A stretch of DNA of 64,000 nt, from NCBI GenBank assembly GCA_029216955.1, contig JANAVB010023996.1:16560034-16624033 (forward strand). The letters are read 5' to 3'. This document shows, piece after piece, positions 27,097 through 37,592 of the stretch. This stretch comes from Iris pallida (taxonomy: Eukaryota; Streptophyta; Magnoliopsida; Asparagales; Iridaceae). The notes beneath the pieces are model-generated. The model searched no databases, was not told the origin of the DNA, and saw nothing but the letters and a program-made list of their open reading frames with translations. The position numbers and the translations under genes were made by a program. How positions within the stretch are numbered: the stretch's first letter is position 1; every line of letters starts with the position of its first letter.

Positions 27097-27969
27097 TCCT
27101 CCAGGGCTAACGGACAAGGTGGGTCTTTAAAGTCTCCATCTAAAGATCCCGAGCAAGTTCTTTTACTAGCCACGGATCAGGGAGCAAACATGATGCCTAA
27201 GCACCCATGCGCTCGGGATACCCGAGTTCAAAAGTTTCATACAAAGATAGAGCAGCTTCCTACCGACTTATGTGACGTGATTACTCACAAATGCAAGACG
27301 GCAGCATCGACATGCAATGAGTCCCTCTCAGGGCGTCGTTTCACCCAAGTCATCATCAACTGCTGCTACGACAAATCAGCAGCACCTGAAGAGCGGCAGT
27401 CAGTTTTCCAGCGACTGCAGCAGCCAGCACCTGTCTGACAACAACTCAAGAAACAGGTATAAATTCCAGGGGACGAGGAGTTTCCTTTCGCCTCCTGTAA
27501 TTAAACTCAAAAGGTTCCTCCTGGCAAGGGAGGAAAGAAGATAGGCTCTTCCAGCCCGGCCATCTCAGCCTGTATTACAAGGAGACCCTCATCTGGGGGG
27601 TTCCCATCGACAACCACAGGGGGTGTCTATTGAGGCACTCGATCCAAAAAGAAGCTTCCGGCACCCGGGGGTGCGCCTTCGGCTTCTTTGATAGTAGATG
27701 AAGCTGGGTGTAGCAGTCCCCTCAATGTATGCGACAACCCGGTATACCAAGAGCGCATACAGGGGGTAGAGGTCCCCTAGAACTGTACAACCGACTTAGA
27801 TTTCCCTGAGGGCCACCACCCTCACCAAGACAATGCGGTTTCCTGTACAGGGGGTAGCACCCCTTCCGAGTCAGAGGAAGATGATATTTCGACATTTCCT
27901 GACGATTTCTCTATACAAGGGTACGGCACAGAGAGTACCTCTGCCACAATCCCTTCCACCTCTATCCAC
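27097..27969 (+). other. Leader between ORF1 and gag in element F
   Basis: The stretch from about 26,930 to 27,420 (starting within ORF1) is similar to LTR sequence at 24,595-25,120 and 33,650-34,140. Beyond it lies G/A-rich spacer with repeated CAGGGGGTAG words (about 27,759, 27,848). No conserved domain is seen. Confidence 0.55.
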
Positions 27970-29530
27970 GTGAGGACAGTCTTTATGGCTGACGATGATC
28001 ATGAAGCGCCTTATGACCGACAACGTCTAGAAGTGCTGGAAGCAATGCTCCTGTCCTTAGTCAAGTCCGTGGACGAGATCAAAGCCGCCTTGCCAACTCA
28101 ACCAACGAGGTCGCCCGGACAAACAAGCCTGGGACCCGCAGTCAACACGGACTCCAACACAACCGCCCCTCTTTTGGGTGATGATCCCTTAGCAGTATCC
28201 ATTCCTTCAGCTGCAGATGAAGCCAAAGAGGCAATAAGGGAAGTCCAGGAGCTTCGGGCAATGTTCAATGCCCGAGACTCCTTTCGGGATCTCAGAATAC
28301 GGCAGCCATATTCCGTTGCATAGAGAGATTTGCCTTTTCTACCACGGTACAAGCCGTTCCATATCGATTCGTATGATGGAAGACCTCTGCTAGTCGGTAT
28401 ATGACTTACTTTAAAGTCACAACTGACCACTTGTCGCATAGCAATGCCATCCTTATATGATTATTCATCAGAGCATTGGAGGGGATCGCGTTCGACTGGT
28501 ACCGCAACCTTCCCGACAATTGCATCCATTCTTTTGACGGCTTTAAGCACATATTTCTAGAAAGATTCTACGAAGTGGGGCATGATATAACGACGTCATC
28601 TCTCACGGACGTCGTTCAGGGAGAAAGGGAGCTAAACGAGGAACTATATCAAGTGGTTTCGTCAAACCGTAATGAGATTAACCCAAGGCAATCCCGAGAG
28701 CTCCTTGGTTGAAATCTGCTAGAAGAAGCTGCTCCCTGCAATTAGCCTCTGGATGGGTGACGATCAGTTCAGGGATTGGACGACCTTCATCATAAGTGCT
28801 ACCAATGCACTGGCAAAATTGAAGAAGGCTCTCCAGCTGGGATTACATATCCCAGACGGAGAAGATAAGGGCAGACGTCCTGGTTCCACCTCTAGTAACA
28901 ACAACATTGGTGCCACCACTAACCGGGACAATAAGGCCTCGTTTGGTTCACAGATTTAAGGAACCAATAAAGGAAAGTTGTTCCTTTCCTTTTTTTGGTA
29001 GCCACAAACTTGGGAATCAATTTCCTGACAAGAGAGAAAATTGGTAGGACTATGGTTCCACTCAAGACCCATGGGATTGATTTTCCCTCCTCTTTTTCGA
29101 ACATTTATTACAAAAGTTATGACAAAAGTAACCATGTGTCATTGCTTATTTTACCATTAATGTTATTTTTAATAATATTATTTTTATTTTAAAAGGTAAG
29201 GATATTATTGAAATATTGTTATATTTTGCTTTCCTTTCCTAGGTAGTTTCTTTGTTTTACCAAACAACGGAAAGGAAATGTGACAGGAATCTTGCTTTCC
29301 CATTCATATGGAAAATAGAAGGGAATTCATTTCCTTTCCGTGAACCAAACGAGGCCTAAGGGCAAACAGGCCATGGTCACTGATGCGACTCCGAAGCCCG
29401 AGCAAAAACAGGCGGAAGGTCCGTGGTCCAAGGTTAATTACTCATTTGAAGATAGTCATGTCAAACCTATCTTCGATACGCTCTTGCAAGGGGGTAGGAT
29501 CCAGCTCCCTCCACCGAGGCGCGAACCCTG
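27970..29530 (+). pseudogene. Element F gag (degenerate, with MITE inserted)
   Basis: An N-terminal frame (27,970-28,320) has an acidic start and an ALPTQPTRSP linker. After stops and frame changes the capsid core appears: EGIAFDWYRNLPDNCIHSF then FLERFYEVGHD at 28,476-28,620, a typical Tat-group Retrotrans_gag segment. A third piece (28,753-28,931) is interrupted by the MITE at 28,935. The frame resumes at 29,360 with basic residues and ends in a P-rich tail. Gag builds the particle; this copy has stops near 28,321 and 28,402 and cannot make a full product. Confidence 0.8.
28935..29356. mobile_element. MITE, PIF/Harbinger (Tourist-like), 422 bp
   Basis: The terminal inverted repeats GGCCTCGTTTGGTTCAC and GTGAACCAAACGAGGCC are perfect over 17 bp. 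They are flanked by TAA on both sides (28932-28934 and 29357-29359), the 3-bp TWA-type target duplication of Harbinger elements. The interior is AT-rich with no transposase. Inserted in F gag, it is younger than F. Confidence 0.93.
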
Positions 29531-31019
29531 AGCAGCAGAAATGGAGGACCCAAAGTATTGTCACTTCCAACGCTATGTCCATCATGCCACTCATGATTGC
29601 TTCCAATTGAAGCGGTACATTCAGAGTCGTATCGACTCCAAAGCTCTGTCGATAGACTTTGAAGAGGTTACCATGGCGACGAACATGGTGTATATTTAGT
29701 TCGACAATTTTTCTCCAACAAGCACTCCAGACGGGGCCATACCAGTCCCTCGGGCAACAATGGAGGTTACTAATCTTCCACTCGTCCGGAGCCAGACATC
29801 TGGATTGGTACCCCTCACCACATCGCGAGGAGAGATCATGTGGGTGTATCCAGACTTGGTGCCCGAAGTTACCCAGGAGGTGTCATCTCCTACTAACAAG
29901 AAAAATGGCAGGAAGTCTAGATCCTGTCATACAATTTCAGCCAAAGCTGAGGAAGCTGCAGCCGTTGTTACCCGGTCAGGAGCACAAGTCTAGCCCACAC
30001 GGGACAGTTCAGTCGAAGATCCTCAGCCGGCAACGTTGCCTCCCTCTGATGTTCCAAGGCTATCTCTGCCTCCACTGGCGGATAAGTCCAAGCCAAAGGA
30101 AACCCGCTTTGACAGGCCACTCCGTAACGATGCACCTCAGGGACTGGAGAGACCTTACAACTTTGACATATTAGCACAATTGGCTAATACGCCAGGAAAG
30201 TTGTCGTTATACGAGCTCCTAAGGCTCTCCAAGGATCTTCATATCGCATTAAGCGAAGCACTCCAAAATGCTAACGCCTACTTAGTTCAGGTCAAGCCTC
30301 CAGGGAAAGACCTGCAAGCAGATCTACAGGACGGTGATAGCACAGATGCAATACCCAATATCATATTTACTCTGTATGACATGTTGATCAAGACCAATTT
30401 GCATGATCGTCCCTTATACTATACAGGATACATAGACGACATCAAGGTAGATCGGATGCATATCGACCCTGGCTCATCAATAAGCATTATCCCGAAAAGC
30501 TTGCTCCAATTTCTTGGCATCCCTATGCACCGGCTAGCAGCGACCAACACTGCCATTAGCGGTTTTAACTCGGGAAGGAGCTATCCCCTAGGGTAGATCC
30601 GGTTGAAGTGCCAGATTGGTGACCTGAAGAGGAAAGTTATCTGCTACGTCATAGATGCAGACACCTCCTACAACATTCTCCTGGGATGTCCGTAGATACA
30701 TGACTATATGATCGTGCCATCCACCCTTCACTAGTGTTTCAATTATGTCAGTAAGCACGGTTCCGTGAAAACTGAATTTGCCGACATCGATCTCTTCAAA
30801 GGGGTTGAATCTTATTACTCTTCGGAGGCTTGTTTATATGACGAATCCAGGAAACATATAACTGACGAACTGGAAGCCATCACAGGGCCAAAAGAACCCT
30901 TGAGAATTCATCTCCAGTCCCGTAAACTGGGTAAAGCCGTATCCCTTGTCGTAACTTTGCATAAAGAGGTGCCCAGTTCTCTCGTCCAAGCTGCGCAGTC
31001 AGGACCAATGGTCATCTGA
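29531..31019 (+). pseudogene. Element F gag C-terminal zinc-binding region and aspartic protease
   Basis: A knuckle-like segment KYCHFQRYVHHATHDC at about 29,551 matches the Cys/His block that closes Tat-group gag. Frames from 30,036 to 30,596 hold the protease: LYYTGYIDDIKVDRMHIDPG, with the expected catalytic D (usually D-G/S-G in this group) as HIDPGSSI at about 30,463, then SIIPKSLLQFLGI. A later frame (30,765-31,019) has EFADIDLFKGVESYYSS. Stops at about 29,697, 29,992 and 30,595 show decay. Catalytic competence is doubtful because the loop reads DPGSS. Confidence 0.75.
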
Positions 31020-31845
31020 CTCCCAAAGCCAAGAGCCAAAATCCGTCATAGGGCCGATGGTGATCTGATTGCCAAGATCTAGTCAAAAGCATTCAGAAGA
31101 CACGAAGTCTTCTGCCGAGCCGATGGTCATCTGTCTTTCCAAGATGAGCCGGCAACCAAGTGTCGATCCGATACCCTCAGGCAAGCCAATACCACAAGCT
31201 AAACCCTTGGTGGTCATGTTGCCCAAGACAACGCCCCAACCTCCGGTCACGCAGGGGGTAGCAGAAGAAGATGCAGAACTCACAAAGTATCTGGTTGCAA
31301 AGGTGGATAGTCCTTCTCCTGATGATGTGACAACCGTCCATACCGTAAACCGACTTGCTTCCATTAAAGATGCCTACTTCCAAGTCCCAGGCAGAAGAGA
31401 AGGGGATTACATGATCATCTTTGGCCAAAAAGAAGGTCCTCAACCCTTCATGTCTCAAGAGTTTGATCTCAAACCCGATACTGGAAGACTACCGCTCTAC
31501 CTGTATAGTCCTTAGGCCAAGTATTTTATACGAAAGTAGGGGTACGATATGGACGCTACCCGACGTCTGAATTATGGCAACGATCGACGTTTGCCTCTAC
31601 AGCTGTCAACCCCGTCTAGGAGACTTCAGGATTACTACGACAAGTCCAAATGCGGCCTCGATTATGTTTACCAACAACAAGGCCCGAGGGCTCCGATGAG
31701 GAATGCGAGTGGCATTCTCACTCATCCGTATCACCTACATACGACTCCGATAACAGCATTGGAGATATATTCAGGCAGACATTATCTGTCAACATGGCAT
31801 CCGTTAATATTGAAGAGGAAGACGAGGATCTACTCGAACCTCTTG
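31020..31845 (+). other. Residual pol-linker region of element F
   Basis: The stretch has short open frames without a clear domain. The segment at 31,350-31,430 (IKDAYFQVPGRREGDYMIIF) has an RT-like feel but lacks the rest of the fold. RT, RNase H and the integrase core are not found here, so a large internal deletion is inferred. Confidence 0.45.
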
Positions 31846-32174
31846 AATTGGAGCCATGGGTCCAACAACTGGATGTACAATAGGAGAAGCGCTTGCAAGC
31901 TCAACAAAGCATTGAGTTCTATCAAGCACGCATCTCTCGAGCCTTCAATAAGAAAGTAAAGCAGAGAATATTCCAAGTAGGCGATCTCGTCTTGGCCGTT
32001 CGCAGACCGATGCTCATGACTCAAAAAACCATCAACAAATTCTAGCCCAAGTGGGAGGGTCCATACATCATCGAGACCGTATTCTCCAGCGGCACATACC
32101 GTCTCGTAAAATAAAATGGAGACTTACTCATGATGTCCGTCAACAACAAGTTTCTCAAGAAATATTATGTCTAA
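31846..32174 (+). pseudogene. Element F integrase C-terminal remnant
   Basis: One reading frame, broken by three stops, carries ARISRAFNKKVKQRIFQVGD, LVLAVRRPM and then KWEGPYIIETVFSSGTYRLV, the GPY/F-type C-terminal module of Ty3/gypsy integrases. It ends KKYYV at 32,174. The HHCC and DDE core domains are missing upstream. Confidence 0.82.
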
Positions 32175-32199
32175 ACGACATCTTCCAACTTTCTCTCGG

Positions 32200-32310
32200 A
32201 TTGTGAGTTATGTACCCTCTGGTACCGCTGAACTTACACTCTGACCCCAAATCTCCCAGATTGTTGAGTTATGTACCCTCAGGTACCGCTGAATTTACTC
32301 TCTGACCACT
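32200..32310 (+). repeat. 59-bp direct repeat after the integrase remnant
   Basis: GAGTTATGTACCCTCTGGTACCGCTGAA-type sequence occurs at about 32,205 and again at about 32,264 with few changes. Each copy ends in ACTCTGACC. Confidence 0.8.
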
Positions 32311-32413
32311 TCGAGTGGATTTATATCGCATCTTTGGGGCGACAAGTCATGTATGATCATACCTCTGAACTTCTACACTAAATGCTTTTCCCTATCAAAA
32401 TTTGCCTCAAAAT

Positions 32414-33374
32414 CTATTACTCGTACCACTAGTGCGCAGAAAAGTAATAGGTCCATCAAAGATTGTTCTTGGTTATCGTGTATCACGTCCATATTACCTT
32501 TGATACCGATAGTCTCTTGACTTAACACCTGTACCCAACCCTGGATAAAAGACATGATGTTAAGACCACAAAACCTATCACATCCATATTTTCTCTGTTG
32601 GATTTTATTTCAAATCTATTACCCGTACCGCCAGTGCGCAGAAGGGTAATAGGTCCATGAAAGTTATCCTAATCTATTACTCGCACCATCGGTGTACCAA
32701 AGAGTAGTAGGTCCACAAAATATCATTCAAATCTATTTGCTCGTATTTTCAGATGCACAAAAGGGCAATAGGTCCACAAAATTCTCCAACGGGAAAAACA
32801 ACCACGTCCATATTACCTCTGAGTTATTTTTCCGTCCATCACAAACAAACCACCCAATACATAGAACTTCCACGTTGATAGTACCTCTGAGTTGTTCTGT
32901 GTATCCTTATTAGGCCCACTCCTACCACGTCCTCATTACCTTTGAGTAGGAAGGCTCTACTTTAGACCCATATTTACCACGTCCTCATTACCTCTGAGTA
33001 AATATGTTGGTTTTCTCTCCACTTATTATCCGTACTCCTACCGCCAGTACACAAAAAGGATAATAGGTCCACAAATGTCCTCTGTGGACCATAAATACTG
33101 TATTCGGTCCTCTAGTACATGTACCCCTTTTTCACAATCATATGCTTCTGGAACCCAGTTGTTCCGTGGCATTCATTACCCGTTACGTAGAACTTCCACG
33201 TCCATATTACCTCTGAGTTGTTTTATGTATCCTCATCTGAGTCCACTCCCACCACGTCCTTATTACCATCAACCCCATATTTACCATGTTCTTACCACCT
33301 CTGAGTAAATATAATGGTTCTCTCTCTCAACTTATTATCCGTACCTAAAACCAAGGTACGCCAAGGATGATAAG
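32414..33374 (+). repeat. 3' UTR array of hairpin units and a CCACGTCC motif in element F
   Basis: Six hairpin units start at 32414, 32616, 32674, 32733, 33022 and 33331. Each has outer arms such as CTATTACCC/GGGTAATAG and an inner pair such as GTACT/AGTAC, and is followed by GGTCCA or a close variant in most cases. Between them a motif resembling CCACGTCCATATTACCTCTG recurs about ten times (for example 32,477, 32,801, 32,927, 32,979, 33,198, 33,410). No coding frame is seen. Tandem-repeat-rich 3' UTRs are known in Tat/Ogre elements. Confidence 0.8.
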
Positions 33375-33507
33375 TCTACATAAAATCTCTAGCAGAAGTA
33401 CCCAAACCTATCACGTCCATGCTACCTCAGATAGGATTGCCATACCTAAACAACTCTACTTTCTATGCTTCTTATTCAAAGTATTCCAAATTTGTAATTT
33501 AAAAACT

Positions 33508-33520
33508 TTGAAGGAGGTCT
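33508..33520 (+). other. Element F polypurine tract
   Basis: TTGAAGGAGGTCT stands directly before the 3' LTR start TGTAGAAGC. Confidence 0.75.
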
Positions 33521-33652
33521 TGTAGAAGCATAGAAAATATTGCCTTTAGTCCCACATCGAAAAGGAGAAGAAAAATGGCTCACTTAATTCTATAAATAGA
33601 GCCTTCTTGTCTCCTTTGAAAAGGGCACCAACTTCCCTTTCCTCCTTCCAAC

Positions 33653-34147
33653 TTGGACTCTTCCTACTACACACCTTCGGGTGCTAAGTCGAAGAAGTCT
33701 AGGACAGTACGGGCTCAACAAGCTCAGTCAACTGTCCAAGCTGCTGACCGTCAGTGGACACTGTTAACTGTTATACGGGCTCCGAATAAAAAGTTATATA
33801 GAACCACCCGCGTCCAATCCCACATGCGGAACGGACAGGATGGGTCTCAGAAGTCTTCCTATAACGATCGAGCGCAGTGCTTTACTATCCTCAGATCAGG
33901 GAGCAAATATGACCCAAAAGTCTTCCTACAACGATCGAAAGCAAGTACTTTTACTAGCCTCAGATCAGAGAGCAAATATGATACCTACGCACCCGAGCGC
34001 TCGGGACACCTGGGCCCACAAAATAGATGCAAAGGTAGATCAATCTGCTCTCGACTTACGAGAGGTGGTCATTACTGCACCCAAGCCATCACCAACTGCC
34101 GCTGCCACAAGATAGTGGCTCCACTATCAAGGCAGTATGTGTTCTAG
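33653..34147 (+). other. LTR-borne open frame derived from internal ORF1
   Basis: The 164-codon frame begins MDSSYYTPSGAKSKKSR and is similar to the C-terminal block of ORF1 (around 26,930). It then reads through a duplicated stretch of about 65 bp (CAGAAGTCTTCCTA-type starts at about 33,848 and 33,908). In the 5' LTR the homologous frame is closed soon after TRV. It is most likely duplicated internal sequence rather than a gene. Confidence 0.5.
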
Positions 34148-34429
34148 CGACTGCGACCTACTACGCCTTTCCAACATCATTTCGGAAACATGATGCCAAT
34201 TGAAGATATTATAACAGCCTGCTCTCAACTAGATGCATTACTCAGATGTCTCAGTCAGGCGTATCATCTCAGTCAAGCACATCATAATCTTCTGAAGGAG
34301 TCCACCATCAAATCTTCTTCGAACAAGGAGATCAGTCAAGAGGGAGACAATCGAAACTCTCTCAAGTCGTGACATTCGGCACAGCACCTTCTCCTAGGGC
34401 CCCCATACCCATCCAGCCAGAAGATATCC

Positions 34430-34820
34430 TTCATGCGGCTTAGTCATGAGACATTCCTCATACGAATTCCTTATGCGGCTCGGTCATGAGACGTCCTTCA
34501 TGCGGCTCGGTCAGAAGGCATTCCACATACGGCTCGGTCATGAGAAATTCCTCATGTGCTCGATCATGAGACATTCTTCATGCGGCTCGATCAGAAGGAA
34601 TTCCTCATGCGGCTCGGTCATGGGACATTCTTCATACAGCTCGGTCATGAGATATCCTTCATACGGCTCGGTCATACGGCGCGGTCATGAGATGTCCTTC
34701 ATGTAGCTCGGTCATGAGACATTTCCTTATGTGGCTCGATCATGAGACATTCTTTCATGCGACTCTGTCATGAGACATTCCTCATACGGCTCGGCCAGGA
34801 GACATTCTTCATGCGGCTTG
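34430..34820 (+). repeat. 27-bp minisatellite in F 3' LTR
   Basis: Partner of the array at 25,370-25,760, with about 14 units and many point differences. Units such as TCATGCGGCTCGGTCATGAG recur with ATACGG or ATGTGG variants. Confidence 0.9.
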
Positions 34821-34965
34821 CCACAGAAGATTAGTTGATGCACGTGACAAGTTGACCAGGTCTCAACTGCTCAACGACAAATCACAACAAATCCTAACAA
34901 ATCCCCAGCTATCAGTCACAGACCGAGTCTCGAGGCATGATTACGGCCATGTGGCCCGGTGATTT

Positions 34966-35621
34966 TCTTTGGTTTGGTTTGAATGTGTGAATGGGAATTC
35001 CTGCATTCCTGAGAATTCAAATTCTTATTCACATTTTCTAGAGGACTGAGTTAACACCCTATCTAATCACTGTTTCAGTCACACACATAGCTCACACACA
35101 ATGACACAATTACACCACTGATTTGCCCATTCCTGAACACATTGATATTACATACAACCTATTGACTGTTAAGTCTCTATGCATGAGACTGAACCTGAGA
35201 ACACAGGTGTGAGCACTGATTTTAGTCCACATACACACACATTCACACCATAATTTTTGGCATTTGAAGAACACATAAATATACAATGTTTGCACACACT
35301 ATACACTACCTACATGCCATGTTTCCTGAGACACCAAATCTGAGACACTATTCCTATAATGTTAGTCACACACTAACCTATTCTGAATCTCTACTGTCCT
35401 GATCAGGACAGACCCTGTACACACACATACATTATATCTTTCACTCTATGATCCCCCCTATATATATATATGTGTGTAATATATATTCTCCATATATGTT
35501 AGTTTTATTTTGAGTTGAGTATAGATCTTATGTTTATATTAGAGTTGGTTGCTTGCAATGTATAATGTTATATATATCACATCTACACTATCTTCCCATT
35601 TTCATGTTCACTCACCCATGC

Positions 35622-35663
<42 letters not shown>

Positions 35664-37257
35664 AGCATGAGCCCCCCCCATCCTTCTATATGTATATATA
35701 TATATGCATATATATAACCTTGTGTGGTAATATAGTATATAAAAATGTCTATAATTGGGATGCATGTTAATATGGTTATTGAATATGTGTGTGACCTATA
35801 ATATGTGAATATGGCTCATGGCCTATATAGTATAGTCTTGTATATATAGAATATACACATGAGTAGGGTCATGTAGACTTGTGTGACTTGTATTAGTGTA
35901 TGCTTGCTAGAATAGACTGCTTAGACCTAGTAAGACTTGATTGGGTCTAGGTTGACCTAGTTGACCTAGCATTGACTAGTTAGTTGACTGAAGTTGACCA
36001 GGGTTGACTTTAGTCTAGAATTAACCCAACCTCATGTAGAATGCATCATAGTAGCTTATTTTACCAGTTTGAATATGTTGTGACTTGTATTGCTCTGATT
36101 AGGAGATAGACACCACTCCTCAGACAGTATTTCACTTTGGGCTTTCGGATATCAGGAGAGTACATTCTCTGACCGTTTCATACTTGCTAGGAGTATTTTC
36201 TTGCTCTAGATTATCTTACTTGATGCTGACACGATGGAAACACGGATTAGTACTATATGGACCTTTTCATAAGATGTTATCCCCCTCAGGAGCATCAGAT
36301 ATATCATATCATATACGTTTCACTTTCATCATGTATTCTTGTGCTTTCACCATTCATGTGCACTCTCGTGATTCATGTACTCTTATGTTCATGGAGCCCC
36401 CATGTTTATATTCATGTGTACACATTTATGGGCCCCCATGTGAAATCATGTACAATAACATAACTTGAACGGATCCTTGTGTATTGATTGGGGTACGGGG
36501 TAGTATAAATAGTCATGTGGACAATTTCCAAAGTAGTGTAGCCATGTACAACCTCTCATATTTATTATCAAGCCGTTCACATGTCTAGCTTGTACTCTAA
36601 ATTACTAGTTCACTGTAGCTCTTTACTTATAGTAGATATTTCATTACAGTTTTCTCTTTTACTCATGTATACTCTTAAGCGTTTCATTTATCTTACTCTA
36701 TTGCCTGTATTATATTCCTGTCATGATATGAACTGCGTGAGATATACTGTGCTCGCTCTAGTACAGACTGAACCTATGGAAATATTACAGATGATTTTGA
36801 GGAGCTGTGTCCCACCTATTATGGAGCAGGCCTAGACGACACATGTGAGCTGGACCCTCAGGAGGACCCAGCACTTACAGACGACACTACCCCTGTAGAC
36901 TAGGCTAGTTAGATAGACTAGTTCTATTATCATTTTGTCTATGGGATACACTTGTATTTATTGGAGATTGTATTCTGGATATATGGAGTTGTTTATCATA
37001 GTCTTATAGCTATCTCTTTCATCTGTATTATCATCTGTGGATTCTGTGGTTCATCTATTCTATCCTATCATATTTTCTTCCTTAGTTGTGATTGAGTTGT
37101 ACTTTATTGTGTCACCTCCATTCAAGGTGTATATACTATACAGGTACCTTATAACTGTTAGATGATTGACCTAGGACAGCGTTCTACCACCGACACTGCG
37201 GCGTAGGCTGGACGTACCCACGTCTCGTGCCCTTACTCTAGGGTGTGGGTCATGACA
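34966..37257 (+). mobile_element. Truncated solo LTR S2 inside F 3' LTR
   Basis: It ends GGGTGTGGGTCATGACA, the same terminus as S1. Its R/U5 blocks match S1, for example CATGTAGAATGCAT and GAGTACATTCTCTGA. The right side rejoins the F LTR at ACGTGGTCATC. The left side lacks an LTR start and the expected TTTACCACGTG of the F LTR, so a deletion removed both. It contains a TTGAC cluster (35,949-36,013) and a CA microsatellite. No coding sequence is seen. Confidence 0.75.
35626..35661. repeat. (CA)n microsatellite
   Basis: Pure CA dinucleotide run of about 18 units within S2. Confidence 0.95.
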
Positions 37258-37592
37258 ACGTGGTCATCTATGCGGCTGAAAATATCCTTCATCCCGAAAT
37301 CATTATAAATAGCAGGGTGCCATACCCCTGCAAGATGGTTGGCAATCAAAGGCTGGCAACCTTCAAGAAGGCAATTTCTTCAAGATCTAAAGACTGCGTC
37401 AGATAGTCCACGGAGTAAGGCATATTTGATAGCACTTTTTCGAGCCTCCACCGTCACCCTCCAGAATCAAAACTAAACAATTGTACTTAGATTGTTTCCT
37501 AGGATTTCTTTCTAGGCTTTTCTTTGTACAAGCGAGTTTGTAATCAATTTCAGTGTTCTGTAATACTTGTCTTTGATTTTTTATGGCAAACA

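Larger units (their letters stand above)
24464..37592 (+). mobile_element. Element F: degenerate Tat/Ogre-like Ty3/gypsy retrotransposon
   Basis: The LTRs are 24464-26245 and 33521-37592 (the latter contains S2). The PBS is at 26249. An extra ORF lies before gag, followed by gag, protease and an integrase C-terminal remnant, then a long repeat-rich 3' UTR and a PPT at 33511. Reverse transcriptase, RNase H and most of integrase are missing. PBS type, extra ORF1 and a repeat-bearing 3' UTR are features of the Tat/Ogre group (established knowledge). No TSD is seen; the first bases of the 5' LTR are also missing, implying a deletion at the left edge. Confidence 0.85.
33521..37592 (+). repeat. Element F 3' LTR, interrupted by S2
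   Basis: It starts TGTAGAAGCATAG and matches the 5' LTR through the ORF1-derived block, the 27-bp array and GGCATGATTACGGCCATGTG. It is then broken by S2 (34,966-37,257). It resumes at 37,258 with ACGTGGTCATCTATGCGG and ends AAACA at 37,592. It borders the LINE on the right. Confidence 0.85.
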
